From Cohnella sp. SGD-V74 (GTDB lineage Bacteria > Bacillota > Bacilli > Paenibacillales > Paenibacillaceae), in NCBI RefSeq assembly GCF_003001675.1, contig NZ_PVYW01000005.1, forward strand, positions 248,001 to 312,000: a stretch of DNA of 64,000 nt, given 5' to 3'. A program made the position numbers and the translations under genes. This document shows, in pieces, positions 1-8,796 of the stretch. The notes below the pieces were generated by a model that saw nothing but the letters and a program-made list of their open reading frames with translations, did not search any database and was not told the origin of the DNA. The number at the start of each line of letters is the position of its first letter. The stretch's first letter is position 1.

Positions 1-723
1 GACGTACTGCAGCAGCCAGTTAAAGATCATATGTCCAAGCACCGTAGGGACGATGGCGAGCAGGACGAAAATGAGCCATTCCCGCGGCACGTAGTCCACG
101 ACATTAATTCCGAGCGCGGCATTATAGATCGCGAAGCAGACGAAAGCGATGGCGAACACGATCAGACTGTACAAATAAGACGACACGCGCCGGAGGATGA
201 CTTTGGCCAGCAGCATGTTCACGACGACGGCCAGCATGCCAAGGAAGCTCAGCATATCTCCCTTAAACGCTTCTCCCGAGATGCGGAAGTCCCCTGAACC
301 GACGACGAAGGCGCCGGCAAGGGCGAGAGTGAGCCCAAGCAGCGGGAGCTTGCCGATCCTGTCGCGGAAGACGAAATAAGCGCCGATCATGACGAAGACG
401 GGCTCCAGCGTCAGAATGATCGTGGAGCTGGCGATGGACGTGTAGGTGAGCGAAGCCATCCAGAGCAGGAAGTGCAGCGCCAGGAAAAATCCGGCCAGCC
501 CGAGCAAGCCCCAGTCTTTGCGGGAGATCGAGGCTGTCGCCCGCAGCTGCCGCATGCCGAAAGGCAGCATCAGCAGCACCGTGAACAGCATGCGGTACAT
601 GCCCTGCACGGACACCGGCGCATCCGAATACCGGACGAGAATCGGCGCGAAGGAGATGGCTATCATCCCCACGACGAGCGGAATGAGAGTAGGAATAGGC
701 GATGATGGCGGTTTGTGATTCAT
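1..723 (-). CDS. EamA/DMT-family transporter (C-terminus cut by window edge)
   Basis: The minus strand from an ATG at 723 stays open to the window edge and gives 241 residues beginning MNHKPPSSPIPTLIPLVVGM. Hydrophobic segments alternate with short loops, and the stretch TSIASSTIILTLEPVFVMIG followed by LAGAFVVGSG is typical of the first EamA repeat of drug/metabolite exporters. A GGAAGGGA ribosome site lies about 11 bases before the ATG. The full family length is near 300 residues, so about 50-60 are missing. It is divergent from the MFS gene at 894. A second reading frame from 790 is a shadow: its product is Arg/His-rich and not membrane-like. Substrate is not predictable. Confidence 0.85.
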   Translation of the reverse strand, partial: MNHKPPSSPIPTLIPLVVGMIAISFAPILVRYSDAPVSVQGMYRMLFTVLLMLPFGMRQLRATASISRKDWGLLGLAGFFLALHFLLWMASLTYTSIASSTIILTLEPVFVMIGAYFVFRDRIGKLPLLGLTLALAGAFVVGSGDFRISGEAFKGDMLSFLGMLAVVVNMLLAKVILRRVSSYLYSLIVFAIAFVCFAIYNAALGINVVDYVPREWLIFVLLAIVPTVLGHMIFNWLLQYV

Positions 724-816
724 AGTTGACGTGATCCCTTCCTCGTTCATGCAATCTTATCATTGTAAGGCCGAATCGACGAAAGATCAATCGCCATCTA
801 TCTCTCTATATTTTTA

Positions 817-845
817 TAGACATTTAAATAATTTGTTTGTATATT
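817..845 (+). promoter_or_regulatory. Putative sigma-A promoter of the MFS gene
   Basis: A TAGACA -35 box (817-822), a 17-base spacer and a TATATT -10 box (840-845) lie in the AT-rich gap 724-893 between two divergent transporter genes. Transcription would start near 852, about 40 bases before the ATG at 894. Confidence 0.5.
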
Positions 846-893
846 AATAAACGTAATTAAATTTTGTCCATGATAAAAGAAAGGGAAATCATC

Positions 894-2117
894 ATGTGGA
901 ACAATCGTCACGTCCGCGTCATTTTATCGTCAAGAATCTTGCTGAATATGGGCGTGTGGATCCGAAACTTCGCCGTTTTGCTGTACGTAAGCGAAATGAC
1001 CGACAACGATTCCTATTACGTCTCGTTAATCTCCGTAGCCGAATTTGCGCCGATCTTTATTTTCTCCATCATCGGGGGAACGTTCGCGGACCGTTGGAAG
1101 CCGCGCCGCACGATGATAGGGAGCGATCTGCTGACTTCGGCATCCGTATTCGCCGTGCTGTTGGCGTTAGTGTACGGGAGTTGGCACGCGCTGTTTTTCG
1201 CCGCGTTCGTCTCTTCGGTGCTGTCGCAATTTTCGCAGCCGTCGGCGATGAAGCTGTTCAAACGGCACGTCCCCGAAGACCGGCTGCAAGGCGTCATGGC
1301 GCTTCACCAGTCGATCTCGTCGCTGTTTATGATCATCGGTCCGATGGCCGGCGCTTTCGTCTACGCCAAGTTCGGGATCGAGACTTCTTTGGCCGCGATG
1401 GGGGTATTGATTCTCGGCTCGGGACTTCTCCTGCTGAGACTTCCCAAGGATGACGAAGAACCCGGCCAGACCCGGGCTCAATCGCGATTTTGGCTTGAGC
1501 TGAAGGCCGGCTTGCGTTACGTCGTCGCGAACCGGACGCTCCGCTCGCTCGGCGGCACGTTCATGGCGGCCGGGCTTGCCGCCGGTCTGATTCAACCGCT
1601 GCTGCTGTTCGTCGCCATAGAGAACTTGGGGCGGGATCGCGATTTCGTCCAGTGGCTGCTTGCGACTAACGGAGCCGCGACGCTGGTTGGCGGCGCGTTC
1701 GTCATGACCGCCGCCAAGAAAGTCAAGCCGCAGCGGCTGCTCGCTTTCGGATTGCTCGTCAGCGCGGCCGGAACGGTCGGGATAGGCTGGGCTCACAGCT
1801 TGGCTGCCGTTCTGCTGCTGCAGATCGCCACGGGGCTGTGTTACCCGCTGATTATGATCGGGATTCAAACGATGATCATGCGAAATACGGAGGGAGCTTA
1901 CATCGGAAGAGTGGGAGGAGTCATGACTCCTCTGTTCATGGGGATGATGGTTGTCGGCATGTCGCTGGCCGGCGGGCTGAAAATGACGCTGTCGCTTCAG
2001 ATCGTCTACTCGATCTCCGGAATTCTGTTTCTGACGGGAGCGGCCGCGCTCTTTCCGCTGCTCGGCGGAAGAAAGAGTCGTGCGGTCGAGGAGGGCTACA
2101 GCCCGAACAGTCGGTAG
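894..2117 (+). CDS. MFS transporter
   Basis: A 407-residue polytopic membrane protein of the major facilitator superfamily. The N-terminal half carries the loop 2-3 signature GGTFADRWKPRR, and the C-terminal half repeats the six-helix pattern. It resembles the 12-helix MFS group often annotated as macrolide or permease-like exporters; the substrate is unknown. The ATG at 894 is chosen over an upstream TTG at 864 because AAAGGGA precedes it at a good distance. Its 3' end overlaps the convergent PAP2-like gene by 22 bases, so the two transcripts share an antisense tail. Confidence 0.9.
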   Translation: MWNNRHVRVILSSRILLNMGVWIRNFAVLLYVSEMTDNDSYYVSLISVAEFAPIFIFSIIGGTFADRWKPRRTMIGSDLLTSASVFAVLLALVYGSWHALFFAAFVSSVLSQFSQPSAMKLFKRHVPEDRLQGVMALHQSISSLFMIIGPMAGAFVYAKFGIETSLAAMGVLILGSGLLLLRLPKDDEEPGQTRAQSRFWLELKAGLRYVVANRTLRSLGGTFMAAGLAAGLIQPLLLFVAIENLGRDRDFVQWLLATNGAATLVGGAFVMTAAKKVKPQRLLAFGLLVSAAGTVGIGWAHSLAAVLLLQIATGLCYPLIMIGIQTMIMRNTEGAYIGRVGGVMTPLFMGMMVVGMSLAGGLKMTLSLQIVYSISGILFLTGAAALFPLLGGRKSRAVEEGYSPNSR

Positions 2118-2701
2118 ACGAGGAAGGTGACGGCCGCGGCCATGGAGGCTCCCGCCAGCGCCTGCCATGGCGTGTGGGCGCCGACGCGCCATCTCGCCCA
2201 GCCGACAAGGACGATGAGCGGGGCGCACCAATAGAAGATCGGAGAGACGAGCAGCGCGAGCGTCAGCACCGTGCCGGTAATGCCGATCAGATGCAGGCTG
2301 ATCTTCCACCGGGCGAGCTGCGTGACGAGCAGCGCGGCGGCAACGGCGCAGACCATGCCGGCGAACGTGGCCAACAGCTCGATCGGCGCTTCCAGCAGGA
2401 GCAGGAAGGCGAACACGCAGACCATGCACGCGATCGTATACAGGAATGGGACGAGGCGCTGTTCGCGGCGGCTGATGTCGTGATCGCTCCAGCGCCCGCG
2501 CGCGACGCCGCGGCGAATGAACGCGAACGGAGCGCCGGCCGCTCCGAGGCTTACGACGATGCCGCACAGCACGCCTTCGTAGACGTGCGGCGCGAAGCGG
2601 ATCGAGACGATCATAAATAACGGAACGATAAGCACGAAAGGGTGGAGCAGGAAAGATACGAGGTATGCGAGCCGATAAGCGGCAGATTGGTCGGAGGTCA
2701 T
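2096..2701 (-). CDS. PAP2-superfamily-like integral membrane protein
   Basis: A 201-residue membrane protein with about six hydrophobic segments. The C-terminal half has KISLH followed by WARWRVGAHTPWQALAG, matching the spacing of the SGH and SRxxxxxHxxxD motifs of membrane phosphatidic-acid phosphatases. The canonical acidic residue after the last His is replaced (HTPWQ), so catalysis is uncertain. The start at 2701 (MTSDQS) has AGAGG 8 bases upstream; an upstream in-frame ATG at 2731 lacks a ribosome site. Likely acts on a lipid phosphate or is a degenerate relative. Confidence 0.7.
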   Translation of the reverse strand: MTSDQSAAYRLAYLVSFLLHPFVLIVPLFMIVSIRFAPHVYEGVLCGIVVSLGAAGAPFAFIRRGVARGRWSDHDISRREQRLVPFLYTIACMVCVFAFLLLLEAPIELLATFAGMVCAVAAALLVTQLARWKISLHLIGITGTVLTLALLVSPIFYWCAPLIVLVGWARWRVGAHTPWQALAGASMAAAVTFLVYRLFGL

Positions 2702-2836
2702 CCGTTCAGCCTCTTTTCCACAGAGTTCCATCGATTATAGCACACGGCCCGGCTGTCCCGCATGCCGAACAATCCGCTTCCGGAGTTGCTCCGGAAGCGG
2801 ATTGCAATTTGAGCGGGTATATGGCTTTGGGGACTC

Positions 2837-3562
2837 TTAGTCGTCGTCTCGATCGGACAGGTCGTGCGAAGGGCGTTTGTCCGGGAAGCGCTCGCCGCTC
2901 TTGTCGGAACCGTCGTTGCCGTTCGCGGCTCCGCCGTTCCCGCTATCCCCCGCCGCCGTATCGTTGCCGTCCGTCGCCTCATTACCCGTCTGGGATTGGC
3001 CGTTATCCGTCGTCGCATCCGCCGGAATGACGCGGCGCGCCGTCACGTACGTTTTATCCCAAGTGCTGCCTTCGAACTCGGAGATCGTGACGCCGATGCC
3101 GACTCTGTACGTGTGAAGAATTTTGCCGTCTCCGATATAGAGGCTGACGTGGTTGATGACGCCGTCCCGGTTCGTGTCGGAGAAGATCAGGTCGCCCGCC
3201 TGCAGCTGGCTCTTCGGAACGTATTCGCCGACTTGCGCTTGTTGTCGCGAAGAACGGGGAATACTGATTCCGTTCTGTTTGAAGATGTACTGGGTAAACG
3301 AAGAGCAATCGAACGCATCGGTGCGATTGGATTCGGCCCCGTACACATAGCGGATGCCCATGAACTTCTCTCCTGCGGCGATGACGTCGTCCGCGATCGA
3401 ATGCGCCGCGCCGTTGGCGGCTGTCGTCTGAGCGGCGGCCGTCGCGGCATGGGCGGTATGGCCCTCCGCGAACATCGTTCCTGCGGAGAAAGCGATCGTC
3501 AGACCGAGCGTCGCGCCCAGCACAGCTTTGTTGAACTTATATTTAGCAATCGGATATTTCAT
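2837..3562 (-). CDS. Secreted NlpC/P60 (C40) cell-wall hydrolase
   Basis: 241 residues: a Sec signal peptide (about 1-40, cut near AHA), a short linker, an NlpC/P60 domain (about 55-180) and an acidic, Asp/Gly/Asn-rich low-complexity tail. The catalytic Cys sits in DAFDCSSFTQYIF, the His in INHVSLYIGD, and a third polar residue in ILHTYRVG. Such enzymes cleave gamma-D-Glu-diaminopimelate bonds in peptidoglycan during growth or sporulation. An AAGGGGG ribosome site precedes the ATG by 9 bases. The tail past residue 185 is not part of the fold and may aid wall association. Confidence 0.92.
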   Translation of the reverse strand: MKYPIAKYKFNKAVLGATLGLTIAFSAGTMFAEGHTAHAATAAAQTTAANGAAHSIADDVIAAGEKFMGIRYVYGAESNRTDAFDCSSFTQYIFKQNGISIPRSSRQQAQVGEYVPKSQLQAGDLIFSDTNRDGVINHVSLYIGDGKILHTYRVGIGVTISEFEGSTWDKTYVTARRVIPADATTDNGQSQTGNEATDGNDTAAGDSGNGGAANGNDGSDKSGERFPDKRPSHDLSDRDDD

Positions 3563-3894
3563 GTTGAAATGCCCCCTTATGCGAAATAGATTGAATTTGG
3601 ATCGGCGTTAACGCGTCCGATCTCGTCTGCAACCCACTTTACCACATCGTTTCGGCCCATCATTTTCTAGTAACAGGCGGAAAAAGCGGCTTTCAAGGGA
3701 TTGGCGGCCTTTCTTATAAAACGATGAGAGTTTTCACATCCGGAAGCGCTTGACAACTGGCGGCGGATGGAGGTGGGCCACGGGTCGAGCAAGCGGACCG
3801 CACAACCGCGTCTCCCAGCCTCAATTCAACCTTTGCAATTGCCGGCCGAAAGTGTGATAATGTCTCGATAATAGTATGGTGGAGGCTTTATTCA
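3563..3894. other. 332-base intergenic gap between divergent genes
   Basis: This stretch separates the NlpC/P60 gene (minus) from the helicase (plus). I see no coding potential. The only convincing signal is the helicase promoter at 3833-3861; a TTGACA at 3750 has no matching -10 box. Confidence 0.5.
3833..3861 (+). promoter_or_regulatory. Putative sigma-A promoter of the DinG-like helicase
   Basis: TTGCAA (3833-3838), a 17-base spacer and GATAAT (3856-3861) lie 34 bases before the TTG start at 3895. Confidence 0.4.
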
Positions 3895-5841
3895 TTGAAT
3901 CGTTATCCTTTTACAGTAGAGCCGGGCAGGCCGTATGTGCAGCAGGTTGGGGAGTGGGTCGCCGACGTCTTCTACGACGCGCTGCCGGAGGCCGGTTTTG
4001 AAGTTCGCGACGAACAGATTTACATGGCATTTCAATTGGAAAAAGCGTTCGCGGAGAAGCGGACGATATTTGCGGAAGCGGGCGTCGGAACCGGAAAGAC
4101 GCTCGCTTATTTGCTGTACGCGGTCAGCTATGCCCGCTATCACCGGAAGCCGGCGGTCATCGCGTGCGCGGACGAGTCCCTGATCGAGCAGCTCGTCAAG
4201 CCGGAAGGGGATATCGCCAAGCTGACGAAGCATCTGGGCTTGTCGATCGACGCCCGATTGGCCAAGTCTCAGGATCGCTATCTGTGCCTGAACAAGCTCG
4301 ACCAAGCAAGGACCGAGTACGAGGAGCCGGAGCTGTACCGCGAGCTGTACGAAGCGCTTCCGGCTTTCGTGCACAAGAGCGAAGGGCTGCAGGCGTTCCA
4401 TGCGTACGGGGATCGCAAAATGTACCCCTATCTGAACGACCGCCAGTGGGACAAGATCAATTGGGACCCGTTCCAGGACTGCTTCGTCTGCGAGAAGCGG
4501 CACCGCTGCGGACAGACGCTGTCCCGCGAGCATTACCGCAAGTCGGCCGATCTGATCATTTGTTCTCACGATTTCTACATGGAGCACGTCTGGACTTACG
4601 AAGGCAGGAAGAGAGAAGGGCAGCTTCCGCTGCTCCCCGACCATTGCGCCGTCGTGTTCGACGAAGGCCACCTGCTGGAATCGGCGGCGCAGAAAGCGCT
4701 GACGTACCGGATCAAGCACGAGAACTTCGAGCAGCTCGTGACGCGGCTGCTGAAGAACGAGATCCGCGAGTCGCTGGCCGTGCGGATCGACGAAGCGATC
4801 GACGGAAGCGAAGAGCTGTTCCGGCTGCTGGATCGTTACAGCCGCGCCGTTCCCGGCTCAGACCGGCGCGAAGTCCGGCTCAACGGCGAGCTGTACGGGG
4901 CGGTCGCAAGGCTTCGAGCGACACTGGATGCCATAGAAGAAGACCTCGTGTTCGAGAGCGAGCTGTACAATCTCGACGGGTATCAGCTGCGGATCGTCGA
5001 GGAGCATCTGGAGATGATGCAGAAGGCGCTCGGACTGTTCCAGAGCTCTGGCTCGCTCATCTGCTGGGCGACCGACAGCCCGACCGGGCTGACGCTTGTC
5101 GTCATGCCTAAGGCGGTCAAGGAAGTGCTGCGCGAAGGCGTCTTCTCCCGCGCGATGCCGATCGTCTTCTCCTCCGCGACGCTGTCGGTGAACGGCAGCT
5201 TCGACTACTTGGCCGACGCGCTCGGAATCGACCGCTACTTGTCGTTCAGCGTGGCTTCTCCATACGAATACGAGGACAAGATGGAGGCGCTCTGTCCGCT
5301 CCAAGGCGGCGAATCGGGCTTCTCCGGCAAGATGGAGGCGGCTGTTCGCATGCTGCTCCGTACCGGGGGGAGGGCGCTTATGCTGTTCCCGTCCCGGGAG
5401 GAGCTGGCCGAATTTCAAGCCGCCGTTCCCGGCTGCGAGGCGATCTCGCACCTCGAATTCGCTTTCGAAGGGGAGGGCGAGATCAGCCGGCTCATCGCGG
5501 AATTCGAGGCGAACGAGACCAAGGTGCTGTGCGCCGTAACGCTGTGGGAAGGGCTGGACGTTCCGGGTCCGTCGCTGTCCAACGTCATCGTCTGGTCTCT
5601 GCCTTTTCCCCCGAACGATCCGGTATTCGCCGCCAAGCGTCTTGACGCCGAGTCCCCGTACGACGAAGTGGATTTGCCTTACATGCTGCTGCGTCTCAAG
5701 CAGGGAATCGGCCGGCTGATCCGTTCGCGGGACGATTCGGGCGTGGTGGCGATCGTCGCGGAGGAGCTGCGCATGGACTCCCGGCTCGCTGAGCTCGTGA
5801 ACGATCTGCTGCCCGACGGGGTCGAGCTGCGGTTCGCTTAA
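3895..5841 (+). CDS. XPD/DinG-family ATP-dependent DNA helicase (YoaA-like, Fe-S)
   Basis: A 648-residue superfamily 2 helicase. Walker A is GVGTGKT (63-69), the Walker B/DEAH box reads DEGH (256-259), and motif VI is QGIGRLIRS near the C-terminus. Four cysteines (about 131, 196, 199, 205) between motifs I and II match the [4Fe-4S] cluster that defines XPD/DinG helicases, which unwind DNA 5'-3' and act on damaged or R-loop structures. There is no N-terminal exonuclease domain, unlike the roughly 930-residue Bacillus DinG, so it is closer to YoaA. It starts with TTG behind GGAGG. Confidence 0.92.
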   Translation: MNRYPFTVEPGRPYVQQVGEWVADVFYDALPEAGFEVRDEQIYMAFQLEKAFAEKRTIFAEAGVGTGKTLAYLLYAVSYARYHRKPAVIACADESLIEQLVKPEGDIAKLTKHLGLSIDARLAKSQDRYLCLNKLDQARTEYEEPELYRELYEALPAFVHKSEGLQAFHAYGDRKMYPYLNDRQWDKINWDPFQDCFVCEKRHRCGQTLSREHYRKSADLIICSHDFYMEHVWTYEGRKREGQLPLLPDHCAVVFDEGHLLESAAQKALTYRIKHENFEQLVTRLLKNEIRESLAVRIDEAIDGSEELFRLLDRYSRAVPGSDRREVRLNGELYGAVARLRATLDAIEEDLVFESELYNLDGYQLRIVEEHLEMMQKALGLFQSSGSLICWATDSPTGLTLVVMPKAVKEVLREGVFSRAMPIVFSSATLSVNGSFDYLADALGIDRYLSFSVASPYEYEDKMEALCPLQGGESGFSGKMEAAVRMLLRTGGRALMLFPSREELAEFQAAVPGCEAISHLEFAFEGEGEISRLIAEFEANETKVLCAVTLWEGLDVPGPSLSNVIVWSLPFPPNDPVFAAKRLDAESPYDEVDLPYMLLRLKQGIGRLIRSRDDSGVVAIVAEELRMDSRLAELVNDLLPDGVELRFA

Positions 5842-5864
5842 TCGACGCTCGGCGAAAATAAGGA

Positions 5865-5892
5865 TTGTCTTTCGTGCCGGTGGTGCTAATAT
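5865..5892 (+). promoter_or_regulatory. Putative promoter of the FMN reductase
   Basis: TTGTCT (5865-5870), 16 bases, then TAATAT (5887-5892), 46 bases upstream of the ATG at 5939. Confidence 0.4.
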
Positions 5893-5938
5893 AAGGAAAG
5901 AAGGAACAAAAATCCTAATTAAAGGGGGTTGCGATCGA

Positions 5939-6484
5939 ATGTTGAAAATCGCCGTACTAATCGGAAGTCTGAGACAGGGTTCCTACAACATGCAGTTGGC
6001 GCTCACGATGAAGGAACGCTACATTAACAAGATGGATCTGGAAATCGCGGACATTCGATCTCTTCCGTTCTTCGATCAAGACATCGAGCTGAATCCTCCC
6101 TATGAGGTCCAGACGCTGCTGCGCAAAATCGCGGCCGCGGACGGCGTGCTCATCGTCACGCCGGAATACAACTGGTCCGTCCCCGGCGTGCTCAAGAACG
6201 CGATTGATTGGCTGTCGCGCGTCGACAAAGTGCTGATCGGCAAGCCGGTTATGACGGCGGGCGTATCGCCCGGAATGATGGGAACGATTCGCGCCCAGCT
6301 TCATCTCAGGGAAATATTGGCAAGCCCCGGCATTCAGGCCAATCTGCTGCCGCCGGCGGGCAACGAGATCATCATCAGCTCGGCCGCCCTGAAGTTCGAC
6401 GAAACGACGAATCGGCTCGTCGACGAATCGACGCTGCGCCATATCGACCGCGTCGTGGACAAGTTTATCGAGTTTGCCCGGTGA
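5939..6484 (+). CDS. NADPH-dependent FMN reductase
   Basis: A 181-residue flavodoxin-fold protein of the NADPH-dependent FMN reductase/azoreductase family. The phosphate-binding loop is IGSLRQGSYN (about 8-17) and the flavin-ring loop is TPEYNWSVPGVLKNAIDW, the family hallmark. It probably reduces FMN, quinones or azo compounds in the cytosol. An AAAGGGGG ribosome site lies 11 bases before the ATG. It is a single-gene unit, closed by a terminator at 6509-6547. Confidence 0.93.
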   Translation: MLKIAVLIGSLRQGSYNMQLALTMKERYINKMDLEIADIRSLPFFDQDIELNPPYEVQTLLRKIAAADGVLIVTPEYNWSVPGVLKNAIDWLSRVDKVLIGKPVMTAGVSPGMMGTIRAQLHLREILASPGIQANLLPPAGNEIIISSAALKFDETTNRLVDESTLRHIDRVVDKFIEFAR

Positions 6485-6508
6485 CGGTTAACGGATAGCC
6501 GGACATTC

Positions 6509-6547
6509 AAGGAGTCTCTTTCGCTTTAGCGGGAGAGGCTCCTTTTT
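6509..6547 (+). terminator. Rho-independent terminator after the FMN reductase
   Basis: An 11-bp stem (AAGGAGTCTCT with AGAGGCTCCTT, one T-G pair) closes a short loop and is followed by a T run. Confidence 0.85.
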
Positions 6548-6622
6548 GCTATCCCGCCAGAATGCCTTGTAGAAGAAGGTTGAGCCGGAGCTGGAGCCGG
6601 CGTTGGCATCTTTATGATCATT

Positions 6623-6684
6623 TTTACATATGTAAACATTGACATACGAACAAAAAGGGCGTATTTTATTTCGTATGCGAAATA
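6623..6684 (+). promoter_or_regulatory. Promoter with two palindromic operators for marR-efflux operon
   Basis: TTGACA (6639-6644), a 17-base spacer and TATTTT (6662-6667) form a strong promoter. A perfect 14-bp palindrome TTTACATATGTAAA (6623-6636) lies just upstream of the -35 box. A second inverted repeat TATTTCG-4-CGAAATA (6667-6684) overlaps the -10 box and the expected start point. Both placements suit a MarR dimer; autoregulation is an inference. Confidence 0.65.
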
Positions 6685-6744
6685 TTCCTTTGCGAACTTT
6701 GCGACCTTATCCAAGAAAGGAGTAACCAGAAAGGAGAGTTCCCG

Positions 6745-7206
6745 TTGCATGAAACCGAGGGAATACAAACTATTTTCCAGTCGTTCCGCGAAGTCAACCA
6801 AGCGTTCCACCAGTCGATGACGGCGACGACGCAGCGGCTCGGCATTACCTCCATTCAGTATTTTGTCATGAAAATCGTCTCCGAGAACCCGGGGATCGGG
6901 CTGAATGAGCTCGCCGAGAAAATTTATTCCGTCACGAGCACGGCCAGCGGTATCGTGGAGAGAATGGTGCGGGCCGGCTGGCTGTCCCGCGAGCGGCCGC
7001 CGACGAACAGACGGTCGATTCGGCTCACGCTTACGCCCAAGGGAGAAGAGCTGTGGAGCAAAGTCAGCAAGCTGCGGCATTCGCAGCTGACGTCGGCATT
7101 TTCACAGATTTCCCCGGAAGACGTCCTGCATCTGCAGCGCATACACAAACAGATTGTGAACATCATACAGAGACAGAGAGAGGAAGAGAACCATGAGTAC
7201 AAGTAA
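6745..7206 (+). CDS. MarR-family transcriptional regulator
   Basis: 153 residues with a winged-helix core: recognition region GIGLNELAEKIYSVTSTASGIVERM, then wing WLSRERPPTNRRSIRLTLT, the classic MarR pattern. It starts with TTG behind AAAGGAGAG; the nearby ATG at 6749 is out of frame. It overlaps the next gene by 14 bases, so the regulator and the efflux pump are co-transcribed. By analogy with such pairs it likely represses the operon until a toxic ligand binds. Confidence 0.92.
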   Translation: MHETEGIQTIFQSFREVNQAFHQSMTATTQRLGITSIQYFVMKIVSENPGIGLNELAEKIYSVTSTASGIVERMVRAGWLSRERPPTNRRSIRLTLTPKGEELWSKVSKLRHSQLTSAFSQISPEDVLHLQRIHKQIVNIIQRQREEENHEYK

Positions 7207-8671
7207 TTTAAGGAGAGGTCCGATCGTCGCCGCGCTTATTATCGCCGCGTTCGTCGCGATCTTGTCGCAGACGCTGCTGAACGTGGCTTTGCCGGTCATG
7301 ATGGAGGACCTGGGAATTAACGCCAACACGGTGCAATGGCTGTCCACGGGCTACCTGCTCGTGAATGGGGTGCTCGTGCCCGTCAGCGCCTATTTGATCG
7401 ACCGGTTTACGACCAGAAAATTGTTTATGGCCGCCGTCGGATTGTTCACGCTAGGTACGATCATATGCGCAGTAGCGCCGAACTTCGAGTTCGTGCTGAC
7501 CGGCCGTCTGATTCAAGCCGCCGGAGCGGGCATTCTGATGCCGCTCATGACGGTCATTTTCCTGACGATCTTCCCGATCCAGGAGCGCGGCAAAGCGATG
7601 GGGATGATGGGACTGGCGATGATCTTCGCCCCGGCGGTCGGTCCGACGCTGTCCGGCTGGATCGTCGAGCATTACGACTGGCGGGTGCTGTTCTACATCG
7701 TCCTGCCGATTTCGATCTTTTCGCTGATCTTCGGGGCGTTCTCGATGAAGAACGTCACCAAAAACTCGATGCCCAAGCTCGATATGCTGGGAATCATTTT
7801 CTCGACGCTTGGCTTCGGCGGACTTCTGTACGGCTTCAGCGACGCTGGGCAAGACGGATGGGGCAGCGCGCGCGTTATCGCCAGTCTGGTCGTCGGCGCC
7901 GTCTCGCTCGCTCTGTTCTTCTGGAGAGAGTGGACGATCGACAAGCCGATTCTCGAGTTCCGCGTGTTCAAGTACAATATGTTTTCCCTGACTACGGTCA
8001 TTAACGTGATTATCACGATGTCGATGTTCTCCGGCATGATCCTGCTTCCGATTTATTTGCAGACGATTCGCGGCTTCTCGCCGATGGACGCGGGCCTGCT
8101 CCTGCTTCCCGGCGCCATCCTGATGGGCATCATGTCCCCGATTACCGGCATTATTTTCGATAAGATCGGAGCTCGTTGGCTGGCCGTCGTCGGCTTGCTC
8201 ATCACGGTGTTCACGACTTACGAATTCAGCCAGTTGACGGCGGATACGACCTACACGCATCTGATCGTCATGTACTCGCTGCGGATGTTCGGCATGTCGA
8301 TGCTGATGATGCCGATTCAGACCGCCGGCTTGAACCAACTGCCGCAAAGATTGAACTCGCACGGCTCGGCGATGTCGCAGACGCTGCGGAACGTTGCGGG
8401 CGCGCTCGGAACGGCGTTCCTCGTCACGATCATGTCGAATTCGGCCTCCAGCCGCGTTAAGGAGCTGATCGTCCAGAACAACGTCGATCCGACGAACCAG
8501 GCGGCCATGCTCGAGGTCACTCAGCAAGGAACGATCTACGGCATCAACTATTCGTTCATCATTGCGACCTGGATGACCGTGGCGGCGCTGGTGCTGGCCT
8601 TCTTCATCCGCAAAGTGAAGCCGCACGAGGAGCCGATCGCTTCCGCGCAGCTTCAGAAGCAAGCGAACTAA
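7193..8671 (+). CDS. DHA2-family (EmrB/QacA) multidrug MFS exporter
   Basis: 492 residues with about 14 transmembrane helices. Motifs are the loop 2-3 region SAYLIDRFTTRKLF and the antiporter motif C region MIFAPAVGPTLSGWIVEHYDWR, both diagnostic of proton-driven DHA2 exporters. The start codon lies inside the end of the marR gene, indicating translational coupling. The pump probably expels hydrophobic or cationic compounds; the inducer is unknown. A strong terminator follows at 8702. Confidence 0.93.
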   Translation: MSTSNLRRGPIVAALIIAAFVAILSQTLLNVALPVMMEDLGINANTVQWLSTGYLLVNGVLVPVSAYLIDRFTTRKLFMAAVGLFTLGTIICAVAPNFEFVLTGRLIQAAGAGILMPLMTVIFLTIFPIQERGKAMGMMGLAMIFAPAVGPTLSGWIVEHYDWRVLFYIVLPISIFSLIFGAFSMKNVTKNSMPKLDMLGIIFSTLGFGGLLYGFSDAGQDGWGSARVIASLVVGAVSLALFFWREWTIDKPILEFRVFKYNMFSLTTVINVIITMSMFSGMILLPIYLQTIRGFSPMDAGLLLLPGAILMGIMSPITGIIFDKIGARWLAVVGLLITVFTTYEFSQLTADTTYTHLIVMYSLRMFGMSMLMMPIQTAGLNQLPQRLNSHGSAMSQTLRNVAGALGTAFLVTIMSNSASSRVKELIVQNNVDPTNQAAMLEVTQQGTIYGINYSFIIATWMTVAALVLAFFIRKVKPHEEPIASAQLQKQAN

Positions 8672-8701
8672 TCGGGCGGCCCGCGAGGCAGCCGCGCAGT
8701 C

Positions 8702-8740
8702 AGGGCCGATTCCCGGGAGGGAATTGGCCCTGCTCTCTTT
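8702..8740 (+). terminator. Rho-independent terminator of the marR-efflux operon
   Basis: AGGGCC and ATTCCC pair with GGGAAT and GGCCCT in a long stem with one internal mismatch, followed by a TC-rich run ending TTTT. Confidence 0.8.
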
Positions 8741-8796
8741 TAGCCGGCGTCCAAACATGGTAGTATCAAGGAACCGGACATCGCAGGGAGGCATCC

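Noticed and set aside
263..790. 175-codon minus frame at the left edge
   Set aside because: Arg/His-rich shadow of the DMT transporter, whose true frame starts at 723 and encodes membrane helices.
3750..3755. TTGACA as a -35 box
   Set aside because: No -10 box at 16-18 bases on the plus strand; the pair at 3833-3861 is better placed.
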